Program-made: the position numbers and the translations under genes
The notes under the pieces: model-generated
Seen by the model: only the letters and a program-made list of their open reading frames with translations
What the model was told of the DNA's origin: nothing
The model's database searches: none
DNA from: Terriglobia bacterium
GTDB taxonomy: Bacteria > Acidobacteriota > Terriglobia > Terriglobales > Acidobacteriaceae
Direction of reading: 5' to 3'
Length of the DNA: 64,000 bases
Assembly (NCBI GenBank): GCA_020073385.1
Contig: JAIQFH010000002.1
Coordinates: 62,001 to 126,000, forward strand
In this document: in pieces, positions 26,421 to 34,416 of the stretch
Layout: each line of letters opens with the position of its first letter
Position numbering within the stretch: the stretch's first letter is position 1

Positions 26421-26455
26421 TCACCACAGCAAGTACGCAGTCATCGGAGGAAACA

Positions 26456-27454
26456 ATGAAACAGACCGACCGCAGATCGTTTCTTAAAATTGCCGCCTCA
26501 TCGGTGGGCATTGGCCTCCTTTACTCTGCCTACCCGGCAGCCCTCAGCGCGGGTGAGGCGGGAGGCTTATTTTCCGCACTGGGCCGCGCCAATGGAGAAA
26601 AGCCATCACCGTTCTCTTTCGTTCAACTTAGCGATGCACATGTCGGCTTCAATGGACCGCCCGACCCGCTCGGGACCAAGGCATTCGAGCGCGCCGTCGA
26701 CATGATCAATGCCCTACCGCAACGGCCTGACCTGGTCCTCTTCACCGGAGATCTCACCCACGACACCGAGGATCGTGATGTTCACGTGCAGCGGATGAAG
26801 CAGTTTCAGGAAATCTCCAAGAGAATCAACGTCCCGCTTATCAAGTGCGTTCCCGGCGAGCACGACGCCGGACTCGACAGCGGCGGACTATACCGCGAGT
26901 TCTTCGGCGAGACTCACTACTCCTTCGACCATCGAGGCGTGCACTTCGTTGCGTTGGACAACGTCACGCGCGCCAAGCCTGAAGTGGGCAGCGAACAACT
27001 CGCCTGGCTCAAGAAAGACCTGGCTCGATTTCCAAAGACCGCTCCGATCGTCGTATTCACGCATCGCCCTTTATTCGACCTTCGACCCGACTGGGAATGG
27101 TTTACCAGCGACGGCGACGACGTTATGAACGTTTTATCGGCTTACGACAACGTCACAGTGCTGTATGGGCATATTCATCGTGATGACGAACACCAGATCG
27201 GAGCGGTTCATCACTATGCGTCCCGCTCGTTGATCTTCGCTTTTCCGGATCCGACTGGAGTTGCGGGACCACGCAAGACTGTGCCGTTCGATAAGGAACA
27301 TCCGTTCAAGAATCTGGGAATCCGGACCGTCAGTTTCAACGGCAAGTCAGAGCCAGGAGCGACGTCCCTTTCGATTGAAGACGTCGAACTGACAGCCCGA
27401 GAATTTCAAGGGATCAATGGAGTCCATCAGCTTTTCAGGAATCCGCTGGTTTGA
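26456..27454 (+). CDS. Tat-exported metallophosphoesterase with GEHD motif
   Basis: A 332-residue protein. The N-terminus has a twin-arginine signal (DRRSFLK then a hydrophobic stretch ending near residue 32), so it is exported folded. Calcineurin-like motifs follow: Asp60-x-His62 in QLSDAHVGF, GD in FTGDLTHD (98-99), FTHRPLF and YGHIHRDDE. The canonical GNHD is GEHD (134-137): the Asn ligand is replaced by Glu, which may change metal use or activity. GGAGG lies five bases before the ATG. First gene of an operon with cupredoxin and cytochrome c; substrate unknown. Confidence 0.85.
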   Translation: MKQTDRRSFLKIAASSVGIGLLYSAYPAALSAGEAGGLFSALGRANGEKPSPFSFVQLSDAHVGFNGPPDPLGTKAFERAVDMINALPQRPDLVLFTGDLTHDTEDRDVHVQRMKQFQEISKRINVPLIKCVPGEHDAGLDSGGLYREFFGETHYSFDHRGVHFVALDNVTRAKPEVGSEQLAWLKKDLARFPKTAPIVVFTHRPLFDLRPDWEWFTSDGDDVMNVLSAYDNVTVLYGHIHRDDEHQIGAVHHYASRSLIFAFPDPTGVAGPRKTVPFDKEHPFKNLGIRTVSFNGKSEPGATSLSIEDVELTAREFQGINGVHQLFRNPLV

Positions 27455-27492
27455 AAGCAATCAATAAGAATTCGAAAGGATCAATACATAAC

Positions 27493-27864
27493 ATGTCTCG
27501 TACAAAGTCGTTCATTGTCGCAACCGCAACAACCTTGTGCTTGTCTGTGTCCCTGCTCGTGTCCGGAACAAGGCGAGTCCACGCTGAAAATGTTCCTGTC
27601 ATCGACATCACCGCTAAGCGCTTTGCTTTCAGCCCTGACAAGATCACGCTGAAGAAAGGACAGACGGTGAAACTTCGCCTGCATAGCGAAGATGTCACTC
27701 ATGGTTTTTTCCTGCGGCCACTGAAGCTGGATGAAGAAATCCCTGCCGGTCAGACCACCGAAGTGACGGTTACGCCCGAGACCGCGGGGACCTTCACGAC
27801 CATCTGTGACCACTTCTGCGGTGCCAATCACGGCAACATGAATATGACGATCGTGGTGGAGTAG
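27493..27864 (+). CDS. Exported CuA-type cupredoxin (COX2-like)
   Basis: A 123-residue protein from MSRTKSF with a Sec signal to about residue 31, then a single cupredoxin domain. It has the full CuA ligand set in cytochrome-oxidase-subunit-II spacing: His70 in DVTHGF, then Cys105-x3-Cys109-x3-His113-x2-Met116. The usual Glu between the cysteines is replaced (CDHFC), but that ligand is a backbone carbonyl. No COX2 membrane hairpin is present, so it is a soluble electron carrier or an acceptor for the neighbouring cytochrome c. Confidence 0.85.
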   Translation: MSRTKSFIVATATTLCLSVSLLVSGTRRVHAENVPVIDITAKRFAFSPDKITLKKGQTVKLRLHSEDVTHGFFLRPLKLDEEIPAGQTTEVTVTPETAGTFTTICDHFCGANHGNMNMTIVVE

Positions 27865-27866
27865 CC

Positions 27867-28373
27867 ATGCGTCGCCTCAACATCCTCGCCGCCACGGTCG
27901 CAGTCTCTTGCTCTTTCCTGACCGGATGTCAGGTTCGAAGCCCGGGCAGCTTCGAGACCCGGCTGATGCAAGGCACGAAGCGACGGATCACGGTCGGCGG
28001 GCGATCCGATGCGAATCCGCTCGCTTCCACAAACGAGAATATCCGTGCGGGGCAGCGGAACTTCGCGTCCTATTGCATGGTGTGCCACGGACTCGACGGT
28101 CAGACCACCGGCGTGCCTTTCGCGGACAGGATGGCGCCGCCCGTACCCCCGTTGAACTCGGCGTCTGTGCAAGCCTACACCGACGGACAACTGCACTGGA
28201 TCATCGAGAACGGAGTGTCTCCCTCTGGGATGCCGGCCTCGAAAGGAATCTTCCGCGAGGAAGAGACCTGGCAATTGGTCCTGTACATCCGCAATCTGCC
28301 GCCAAAAGGCAGTTTGGGAGAGCCGCAAGTTTATGGCGGAACGGGATGCTCCGGCGCGAATTGTGCTCACTGA
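27867..28373 (+). CDS. Lipoprotein cytochrome c, monohaem
   Basis: A 168-residue protein whose ATG follows the cupredoxin stop by two bases. Lipobox LTGC puts the lipid anchor on Cys21. Haem is bound by CMVCH (Cys70, Cys73, His74), with Met122 in SPSGMPASKG as likely sixth ligand, and TWQLVLYIRNLP closes the class I fold. The C-terminal tail has two more cysteines (GCSGANCAH). It presumably exchanges electrons with the CuA protein at the outer face of a membrane. Confidence 0.9.
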   Translation: MRRLNILAATVAVSCSFLTGCQVRSPGSFETRLMQGTKRRITVGGRSDANPLASTNENIRAGQRNFASYCMVCHGLDGQTTGVPFADRMAPPVPPLNSASVQAYTDGQLHWIIENGVSPSGMPASKGIFREEETWQLVLYIRNLPPKGSLGEPQVYGGTGCSGANCAH

Positions 28374-28380
28374 CCAGCGC

Positions 28381-29439
28381 TTAGGTTGTGGTCGTAGTTT
28401 TGAAGCTGTCCGCAAACGCGTCGCTAACGGTATAGCGGATGACGTGCTCGTACTCAGGGCCAAGAAACCGGCGCAATCGATCGGTATTCATGACGTACTG
28501 GCCGGTCATGTAAGGAACCGCTTGGGGAGGGATTGCGGAGATTTGATGCTTCCAAAGGAAGGCCAGAACCTGCCGCATCATCCACTTTCCGGGTACACGG
28601 ACGAGCTTTGCCCGGGCCATCTCGATGCATTTCGCAAAAGTAAGAGGCTCGCCGCGGCCGGCGACATTGAGAATTGTCAGCCGTTGCGTTTCAGGCTCGC
28701 GCTGCAGGATGTGTCGGATCAGCCGCGCCATGTCGTCGACATGGATGAACTGAATCTTGTTGTCGAGATACTGTTGACCCCGCGGCAGCATACAGGGCAG
28801 GCGCTTGCCTTCATTCCGCATTTTTTCCGCGCGCGGGCCCTTCCCGTTTGGCGTTCCGCGGAACGCGCCCATTAGATAATTCTCGACGCTGGCTCCCGCA
28901 AAAATATGTGGACGCAAGATGTACACGCTGCATCCGCGCAAGGCGGTGCAACGCTGTTGCACGACTTCATCGGATTCTTTCTTGTGGATGGCGTAAGGCA
29001 GCGTGTGCGCGCCGAATGCAGATTCTTCAGTGGCCGGCGCAGGCAGGTCGGGGCCGTACACGGAGACGCTGCTGGGAAAGATGAACTGCTTGATGCCGTC
29101 CTCGGCAGTGCGATTGGCTTCCGTGACTGCTTCCATCACGCGCGCCGTGCCGGCGACATTGATCTGCCACATGCGCTCCACGTCGAGCACACCCGTGCGC
29201 ACGGGATCAATCACAAAGGCCAGGTGGACGACGGCGAAAGGATGAGTATCGCGGAGCAGTTCGTAGAGCTTCCGGGTCGAAGACTCGTGTCCCAGATCCA
29301 GGCTCTCGAATTGGAGTTCGGAGTCGGTTCGAGGGGGCGCAACGTCCACGCCGATCACCGAAAAACTACGGAGCAACGGCAACAATCTGGAGCCCAGGTT
29401 GCCCGAAACACCGGTCACCACCACCACAGGTTTGGCCAT
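28381..29439 (-). CDS. NAD-dependent epimerase/dehydratase (extended SDR)
   Basis: A 352-residue extended SDR. GVSGNLGSRLLPLL is the Rossmann glycine motif, FPSSVSVYG holds the catalytic Ser, and LPYAIHKKESDE gives the Tyr-x3-Lys pair. The C-terminal third is variable and includes a helical segment (AKLVRVPGKWMMRQVLAFLWK). Substrate may be a nucleotide sugar or a hydroxysteroid-like compound. Its ATG overlaps the stop of the upstream parvulin gene (ATGA), so the two are co-translated. Confidence 0.8.
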   Translation of the reverse strand: MAKPVVVVTGVSGNLGSRLLPLLRSFSVIGVDVAPPRTDSELQFESLDLGHESSTRKLYELLRDTHPFAVVHLAFVIDPVRTGVLDVERMWQINVAGTARVMEAVTEANRTAEDGIKQFIFPSSVSVYGPDLPAPATEESAFGAHTLPYAIHKKESDEVVQQRCTALRGCSVYILRPHIFAGASVENYLMGAFRGTPNGKGPRAEKMRNEGKRLPCMLPRGQQYLDNKIQFIHVDDMARLIRHILQREPETQRLTILNVAGRGEPLTFAKCIEMARAKLVRVPGKWMMRQVLAFLWKHQISAIPPQAVPYMTGQYVMNTDRLRRFLGPEYEHVIRYTVSDAFADSFKTTTTT

Positions 29440-30560
29440 CAGTCTTTCTTAGGTGCAGGAGTCTGTCCGGCCGAAGGCTGCGCCGCACTACCGCCGGCCG
29501 CGGGCATGCCCGGCCGCGGACGAGGCATACGCGGCGGCGGCATCGGCCCCGTGCCGCCCGGTCCAAAATACGCTTCGTTCGAAACGGAACTGAACGATGC
29601 GTTCAGTTTATCCGTCTTCTCGCGCATGCGGTCGGTCTGGATTTTTCCACGGATCTCGTTCTTTGCCTGATCGATCGGCATCGTGGTCTTGCCGTTCATC
29701 TTGTAGATGTAGTGCCCACCGGCATCGCTGATGACCTGCGAAATCTCGCCCGGCTTCAGATCAAAAACCGCGGCATGGGGCTGTGGCAGGCCGTTGTGGC
29801 GAACACTCGGCAGGTTCACCGTGGGAGTTTCGATCTTCATCCCGCCGGCGTCGAATGCCTCTTTCTGTAGCTTCGCTATGTCCTCTCCAGCCACGGCGCG
29901 GGCTCGCAAGGAATCCGCCAGCTGGGTCATGGCCTCTTCATTCTTCTGCGCGTTGGCCTTCTCGGCCTCTTCCTTCGCCTTTTTCTGTTCCGCGGTCAAC
30001 TTCGCATCTTTATCGTCGTCTTCAGTGGTTTCCGCTTCAATCTGCTTGGTTCGCGGCACGAAGATGCGGTCCACGTTGTATTGTTCGAACGCGTCAGGAT
30101 TGTCCTGATAGTACTTCTCGATATCGGCGTCGGAGATGTCCGCCGCTTCATCCTGGAGTTTCCGTTGCAATTGGTTGCTGAGCACCTGCATCTTCACGTA
30201 TTCCAGAGTCTGTGTGTATTGCTCCGTTTGGTCCATGCCGCGCTCTTTGGCTTGGTTCGCCATGGCCATCAACCGGGGAAGGACACTGGCAAGCTGTTTC
30301 TTCTGCTGCGGCGACGCATTCGGCGCGAGCGCGTTGGCGAGCTTCTCGAACTCAGCTTTAGTGATGATGGTCTTGCAGTCGGCGGCGACGCTCGCAGCCG
30401 CGGGCTTCTCCGCACATACGCCCGTGATCGTGAGGACAGGAGCATCAGCAGGCACCGATGCCGAAGTATCACCGGCTGCCGGTGGCGGAGGCGCGCTCTG
30501 GGCGGCTTGCCCCCAAGCCAGCGTCCCCAGGAAAACACACACCAGCCAACGCATACGCAT
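29439..30560 (-). CDS. Exported parvulin-type peptidyl-prolyl isomerase
   Basis: About 373 residues from MRMRWLVCVFLGTLAWGQ, a Sec signal, with GGAGG nine bases before ATG 30560. A SurA/PrsA-like helical chaperone region (SPQQKKQLASVLPRLMAMANQA, QVLSNQLQRKLQDEAADISDADIEKYYQDNPDAF) flanks a PPIC domain (VRHNGLPQPHAAVFDLKPGEISQVISDAGGHYIYKM). A Lys/Glu-rich insert splits the domain and the tail is Pro/Gly-rich. It likely assists folding of exported or outer-membrane proteins. Confidence 0.85.
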   Translation of the reverse strand: MRMRWLVCVFLGTLAWGQAAQSAPPPPAAGDTSASVPADAPVLTITGVCAEKPAAASVAADCKTIITKAEFEKLANALAPNASPQQKKQLASVLPRLMAMANQAKERGMDQTEQYTQTLEYVKMQVLSNQLQRKLQDEAADISDADIEKYYQDNPDAFEQYNVDRIFVPRTKQIEAETTEDDDKDAKLTAEQKKAKEEAEKANAQKNEEAMTQLADSLRARAVAGEDIAKLQKEAFDAGGMKIETPTVNLPSVRHNGLPQPHAAVFDLKPGEISQVISDAGGHYIYKMNGKTTMPIDQAKNEIRGKIQTDRMREKTDKLNASFSSVSNEAYFGPGGTGPMPPPRMPRPRPGMPAAGGSAAQPSAGQTPAPKKD

Positions 30561-30632
30561 AACCGTTATCCTCCGGAATTGGTCCACCAGAAAGGTGAAA
30601 GTGCCAAGCAGGAAATCGTAGCACAACCAATC

Positions 30633-30745
30633 GTGATTGAGTCATGGGGCCATGGAGTGATTAAGTCATTGAACCCGCTCGAGGTCCGACGCCGTTCCAT
30701 GGAATGCGTTTCGATCATTCGATCACTCAAGTTGCCCAATGACTC
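30633..30745. repeat. Inverted word repeat, GTGATTGAGTCATTGA family
   Basis: Left arm 30633-30672 (words GTGATTGAGTCAT, GTGATTAAGTCATTGA) faces right arm 30712-30745 (CGATCACTCAAG, CAATGACTC). It lies in the divergent gap between the parvulin gene and the CDF transporter gene. Confidence 0.7.
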
Positions 30746-30795
30746 CAAGGCTCCTTCGCTTTGCCGTTTCTGCCCTTAGCAGCGATAATTCCAGA

Positions 30796-32226
30796 ATGTC
30801 GGGCACGCCGGCGTTGTCTCCATCGGACCTGATGCGCGCGGAGAAGCGGGCAGTCGCGGGGAACTCCGTTTTGGCCGCTCTGGTGATCACGGGCCTTAAG
30901 CTGGTCGTGGGCGTGACCACCGGAAGTCTGGGTATTCTCTCCGAAGCTGCGCACTCTGGGCTTGATCTGATCGCGTCGATCCTGACATTTTTTTCCGTGC
31001 GCGTCTCCGACAAGCCTGCCGACGCCGAACATCAATACGGTCACGGCAAGGTCGAGAACTTCTCCGCGTTCGTCGAGACCGGTCTGTTACTTCTGACCTG
31101 CGCCTGGATCATTTACGAAGCGGTCTTGCGGATTTTCTTCCGCCACATTGAGATCGAGCCTTCCATTGCGGCTTTCGCTGTGATGCTGTTCTCTATGGTC
31201 GTCGACTGGTGGCGCTCGCGCGCCCTCGGCCGCATTGCCAACAAATACGATAGCCAGGCGCTGGAAGCCGACGCGCTCCATTTCTCCACCGACATCTGGT
31301 CTGCGGCTGTCGTCGTGCTGGGCCTCTTGCTGGTTCTGGTAGGGCGGAGCTATCACATCGGCTGGCTGGCCGATGCCGATCCGATCGCCGCTTTGTTCGT
31401 GGCTGGTGTTGTCATCTCGGTGAGTTGGCGATTAGCACGGCGCACCATCGATGCGCTGCTCGATGCTGCACCCGCGGGCGTGCGCTCCCAGATTTACGAT
31501 GCCGTCTCGCGCGTCGAGGGCGTGCTGGAGGTCGACCGCATCCGTATCCGGCGCGCCGGGAACCGTTATTTTGCGGACCTGGCCGTGGGACTCGCCCGGA
31601 GTGTGACGTTTCAGCGATCGGGCCAGTTGGTCAGCGCGGTGACCGAGTCCGTCCACCGCATCCTGCCCGATGCGGATGTGACGGTGCAACCGCTGCCGAG
31701 AGCGCAGCGCACGGAAAACATCTTCGATCGCATCCGCGCGGTAGCTACGCACCGCAACCTGAATGTTCACGACATCAGCGTGCAGGACCTCGCCGGGCAA
31801 CTTCACGTCGAGCAGCACATCGAACTGGATGAGCGGATGACGCTCAAGGAAGGCCACGATCAGGTTACGGAACTGGAAGCCGAAATGCGGCACGATATTC
31901 CAGAAATCGCGGAGATCCTCACCCACATCGAAAGCGAGCCGTCGACGATTGAGCGTCCGGAAGAACTGGTCGGAGACGCCGAACTCGAACATCGATTAAG
32001 GGCGGTCGCCGCGCAGTTTCCCGAGATCCTCGACGTGCACGATTTCATTTTCAAGCGCGTCCGCGGCCGTTTGTACCTGTCGTGCCATTGCACGCTGTCG
32101 GACAGTCTGTCTCTCGCGCGGGTGCACGATATTCAGACGGAATTGGAGATTCGCTTCAAACAAGACGCGCCGGAACTGTTTCGCGTGTTAATCCACCCCG
32201 AGCCCAGCACGGATAACCGCCGGTGA
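30796..32226 (+). CDS. Cation diffusion facilitator with three C-terminal ferredoxin-like domains
   Basis: About 476 residues from MSGTPALSP. Six membrane helices carry the metal site His53-x3-Asp57 (AAHSGLD) and His162-x3-Asp166 (HFSTD), the HxxxD variant found in iron/manganese/zinc CDF proteins. CDF exporters normally have one cytoplasmic dimerisation domain. Here three related modules follow, at about residues 228-298, 308-380 and 398-468, each with a VxVHDI or LEVDRI strand and an HIEP/IHPEP-type end. Divergent from the parvulin gene; followed within 25 nt by the IVP element. Confidence 0.85.
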   Translation: MSGTPALSPSDLMRAEKRAVAGNSVLAALVITGLKLVVGVTTGSLGILSEAAHSGLDLIASILTFFSVRVSDKPADAEHQYGHGKVENFSAFVETGLLLLTCAWIIYEAVLRIFFRHIEIEPSIAAFAVMLFSMVVDWWRSRALGRIANKYDSQALEADALHFSTDIWSAAVVVLGLLLVLVGRSYHIGWLADADPIAALFVAGVVISVSWRLARRTIDALLDAAPAGVRSQIYDAVSRVEGVLEVDRIRIRRAGNRYFADLAVGLARSVTFQRSGQLVSAVTESVHRILPDADVTVQPLPRAQRTENIFDRIRAVATHRNLNVHDISVQDLAGQLHVEQHIELDERMTLKEGHDQVTELEAEMRHDIPEIAEILTHIESEPSTIERPEELVGDAELEHRLRAVAAQFPEILDVHDFIFKRVRGRLYLSCHCTLSDSLSLARVHDIQTELEIRFKQDAPELFRVLIHPEPSTDNRR

Positions 32227-32250
32227 AAATGTGATATATGTCACAGACAA

Positions 32251-32661
32251 ATTGCCGATTGCCGATTTCCAATTGCCGCTTGAGGTGTTCATGTCGACCA
32301 CTCCTGGAGACCTGAAAAACAGAACCCGAACCTTTGCGTTGCGCGTGTTGCGGGTCTTCCGATCATTGCCGGACTCACGTGAGGCACGAGTATTAGGCCA
32401 ACAGTTGCTGCGCTCGGCCACTTCCGTTGCCGCAAACTATCGGGCCGCTTGCAGAGCGCGTTCGCACAGAGATTTCGTCTTCAAACTCGGCATTGTTGAA
32501 GAAGAAGCTGATGAGAGTTTATTTTGGTTGGAGTTCATCGCTGAGGCCGGCCTGCTGCCGCGTACGAAACTTGACGACCTAATTTCTGAGGCGAGTCAGT
32601 TGACCGCGATTGTGGTCGCCTCGCGCCGAACGGCGAAGAACAACAATCGGCAATCGGCAAT
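32251..32661. mobile_element. 411-bp inverted-repeat unit carrying a four-helix-bundle gene
   Basis: A perfect 17-nt inverted repeat bounds the unit: ATTGCCGATTGCCGATT at 32251-32267 and its exact inverse at 32645-32661. Beyond the perfect core both ends carry more of the same word (GATTTCCAATTGCCG left, GATTTCCGATTTACG right when read inward). The only gene inside is the IVP-family CDS. It starts 25 nt after the CDF stop and its gene ends on the OsmC start codon, so it looks inserted between two host genes. No transposase or target duplication is visible. Confidence 0.55.
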
Positions 32662-32683
32662 CGTAAATCGGAAATCCTCATGA
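32291..32683 (+). CDS. Four-helix-bundle protein (23S rRNA intervening-sequence protein family)
   Basis: A 130-residue protein starting at ATG 32291 with GAGG five bases upstream. The family signature is complete: LGQQLLRSATSVAANYRAACRARSHRDFVFKLGIVEEEADESLFWLEF (about residues 36-82), followed by a final helix. Homologues form pentameric helical barrels, and the family includes the Avd accessory of diversity-generating retroelements, but no reverse transcriptase or 23S rRNA is here. The last ~13 residues (NNRQSAIVNRKSS) are translated from the right-hand inverted repeat itself. The stop overlaps the osmC ATG (ATGA). Confidence 0.85.
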   Translation: MSTTPGDLKNRTRTFALRVLRVFRSLPDSREARVLGQQLLRSATSVAANYRAACRARSHRDFVFKLGIVEEEADESLFWLEFIAEAGLLPRTKLDDLISEASQLTAIVVASRRTAKNNNRQSAIVNRKSS

Positions 32684-33078
32684 TCACCGCCAAAGCCATC
32701 TGGACGGACAATGAACGTTACGTCGGCGAGGCGACCTCGCGCCATGCCATCGTGATGGACACGGCCAAGGAGAAGACTGCGAGTACTCCGATCGAGCTTG
32801 TTCTGATAGCTCTGTGCGGTTGCACTGCGTCGGACGTGGTCGGAATTCTTCGCAAAAAGCGTGAGCCATTCACCAGCCTCGAGGTCAGCGCGGAAGGTGA
32901 TCGTGCCGAGGGATATCCGGCCGTTTACACACAAATCAAGCTGATCTACCGCGTCGGTGGTAAAGTGTCGAGCAAGGCGATGGAGGACGCGGTCCGCCTG
33001 TCGAAGGAAAAATATTGTTCCGTGTCGGCCATGCTGGAAAAGACCGCCAAGATCACGAGCGTGATTGAATATCTCTAG
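32680..33078 (+). CDS. OsmC family peroxidase-like protein
   Basis: A 132-residue OsmC/Ohr-fold protein. The first redox Cys lies in LIALCGCTASDVVGILRKK (Cys48/Cys50) and the second in EKYCSVSAMLEK, giving the peroxidatic and resolving pair of organic hydroperoxide reductases. The helical and strand order matches the YhfA/OsmC-like branch. Its ATG is overlapped by the stop of the four-helix-bundle gene, and its ribosome-site region is inside that element's repeat, so its expression may depend on the insertion. Confidence 0.85.
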   Translation: MITAKAIWTDNERYVGEATSRHAIVMDTAKEKTASTPIELVLIALCGCTASDVVGILRKKREPFTSLEVSAEGDRAEGYPAVYTQIKLIYRVGGKVSSKAMEDAVRLSKEKYCSVSAMLEKTAKITSVIEYL

Positions 33079-33081
33079 GTG

Positions 33082-33122
33082 CCCCAGTCTAAGATCGTGT
33101 TTTTTGCGATCTTAGGGTGGGG
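33082..33122. other. Hairpin before the glutaredoxin gene
   Basis: CTAAGATCG (33089-33097) pairs perfectly with CGATCTTAG (33107-33115), with an outer CCCC/GGGG pair and a T-rich loop. It ends 13 nt before ATG 33136 and includes the purine-rich GGGTGGGG, so it might mask the ribosome site. Without a T-run after the stem it is not a normal terminator. Confidence 0.45.
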
Positions 33123-33135
33123 ACTGTGACGTCCC

Positions 33136-33393
33136 ATGCCTCATCTCATTCTCTTCACCCAACCCGGCTGCTTCTCCTGCGAATTGATGCGGATCTACCT
33201 GGAAGCTCGCGAGATTGCGTTCGAAGAACGCGACATCAGCAAGGATCTCGAAGCGCGCCGGGCGATGACTGAAACCTACGGCAGCAATGAGACTCCCACG
33301 ATGCTTATCGATGAAGAGGTGCTCATCGGATTCGATCCCGCCCTGCTTGACCAGATTCTCGACTCCCCTGCATCATCGGACTCGGTGAACTGA
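33136..33393 (+). CDS. Glutaredoxin-like protein
   Basis: An 85-residue thioredoxin-fold protein. LFTQPGCFSCELMRIYLEARE has the CxxC active site as CFSC, ERDISKDLEA follows, and ETPTMLIDEEVLIGFDP contains the cis-Pro and the glutathione/NrdH-type end. It probably reduces disulphides. It follows OsmC, a thiol peroxidase-like gene, which fits an oxidative-stress pair. Confidence 0.85.
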   Translation: MPHLILFTQPGCFSCELMRIYLEAREIAFEERDISKDLEARRAMTETYGSNETPTMLIDEEVLIGFDPALLDQILDSPASSDSVN

Positions 33394-33442
33394 GCTGAAC
33401 TCCCGAAATTCCAATTCCCACGCGCATCCCCTGCGCGGATAT

Positions 33443-34381
33443 TTGTTTATCGCAGCGGCGACATTCCTGTGGGGAGTGTCAGCTTCGCTCGGGCGTGCAG
33501 TATTCACCGGCAAACTTCGTTTGGCTGGGGAAGCGTTGCACCCCATAGACCCGCTGATTCTTTCGCAGACGCGGACGTCGTTCTCCTTGCTGGTGCTGCT
33601 GCCGCTGTTAGTCGGGCGGCGCGGATGGCAGCGTATAAAGCTGCCCACGCCCGATCTCATTCAGTGCCTCATCCTCGGCATGCTGGGTGTGGCCGCGTCG
33701 AACTATTTCTATTACGTCGCCATTCAGAAAACGAGCGTCGCCATCGCGATCGTCCTGCAATATACCGCGCCGGTGTGGGTGTTGCTCTATGTGGTGGCTC
33801 GCGGACAGCAGAAGCTCTCGGTGCAGAAAGTGGCTGCGGTCTTGGTCGCGGTGGCTGGGATATCTCTCACGATTGGCATCATCGGCGGCAAGTCGGCGGC
33901 GCCGCTGCGCTTCGATTCCTACGGCCTGATCGCCGCCATGCTGGCATCGTTCTCGTTCGCCTTCTACAACGTGGGCGGGCACGGGATCCTCGCCCGGCAC
34001 GACCGCTGGCGCGTCCTGGTCTGGACGCTCGCTTCCGCCGCCGTCTTCTGGTTGGTAGTCAATCCGCCGTGGAAGGTTGTGGCCGCTCACTACACTTCGG
34101 CGCAATGGGCATTCCTGTTCGTCTTCTCGCTGATTTCGGTCCTGGGGTCGTTCTCGCTCTACTTCCTCGGCCTGCAGCACCTCGAGCCGACGCGTGCCAT
34201 CATCGCCAGTTGCCTCGAACCGGTGTTCTCGATCCTTTTGGCGGCCGCACTGCTGGGCGAAGGCGTGCGACCGATTCAGACGCTGGGAATCGTGCTAGTG
34301 CTATCCGCGATTGTGATCGTGCAGTTACCGGGACGGGGAGGAGGGGAGCAGGATGCGGTCGTGGTCGACCCAATCGAGTGA
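33443..34381 (+). CDS. EamA/DMT superfamily transporter
   Basis: About 312 residues and ten hydrophobic helices in two five-helix EamA repeats (first FIAAATFLWGVSASLGRAVF, second FDSYGLIAAMLASFSFAFYNVGGHG). The TTG at 33443 falls where the first helix begins, and the in-frame residues upstream (HPLRGYL) look like genuine protein, so translation may start at the rare CTG 33395; no ATG or GTG is available. Substrate unknown; family members export amino acids or other metabolites. Confidence 0.85.
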   Translation: MFIAAATFLWGVSASLGRAVFTGKLRLAGEALHPIDPLILSQTRTSFSLLVLLPLLVGRRGWQRIKLPTPDLIQCLILGMLGVAASNYFYYVAIQKTSVAIAIVLQYTAPVWVLLYVVARGQQKLSVQKVAAVLVAVAGISLTIGIIGGKSAAPLRFDSYGLIAAMLASFSFAFYNVGGHGILARHDRWRVLVWTLASAAVFWLVVNPPWKVVAAHYTSAQWAFLFVFSLISVLGSFSLYFLGLQHLEPTRAIIASCLEPVFSILLAAALLGEGVRPIQTLGIVLVLSAIVIVQLPGRGGGEQDAVVVDPIE

Positions 34382-34416
34382 CTGCTGAAGCCCCATTCCA
34401 GCAGCTGAACAACCAT

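Noticed and set aside
32291..32683. Avd accessory of a diversity-generating retroelement
   Set aside because: No reverse transcriptase, template or variable repeat is nearby; only the four-helix fold is shared.
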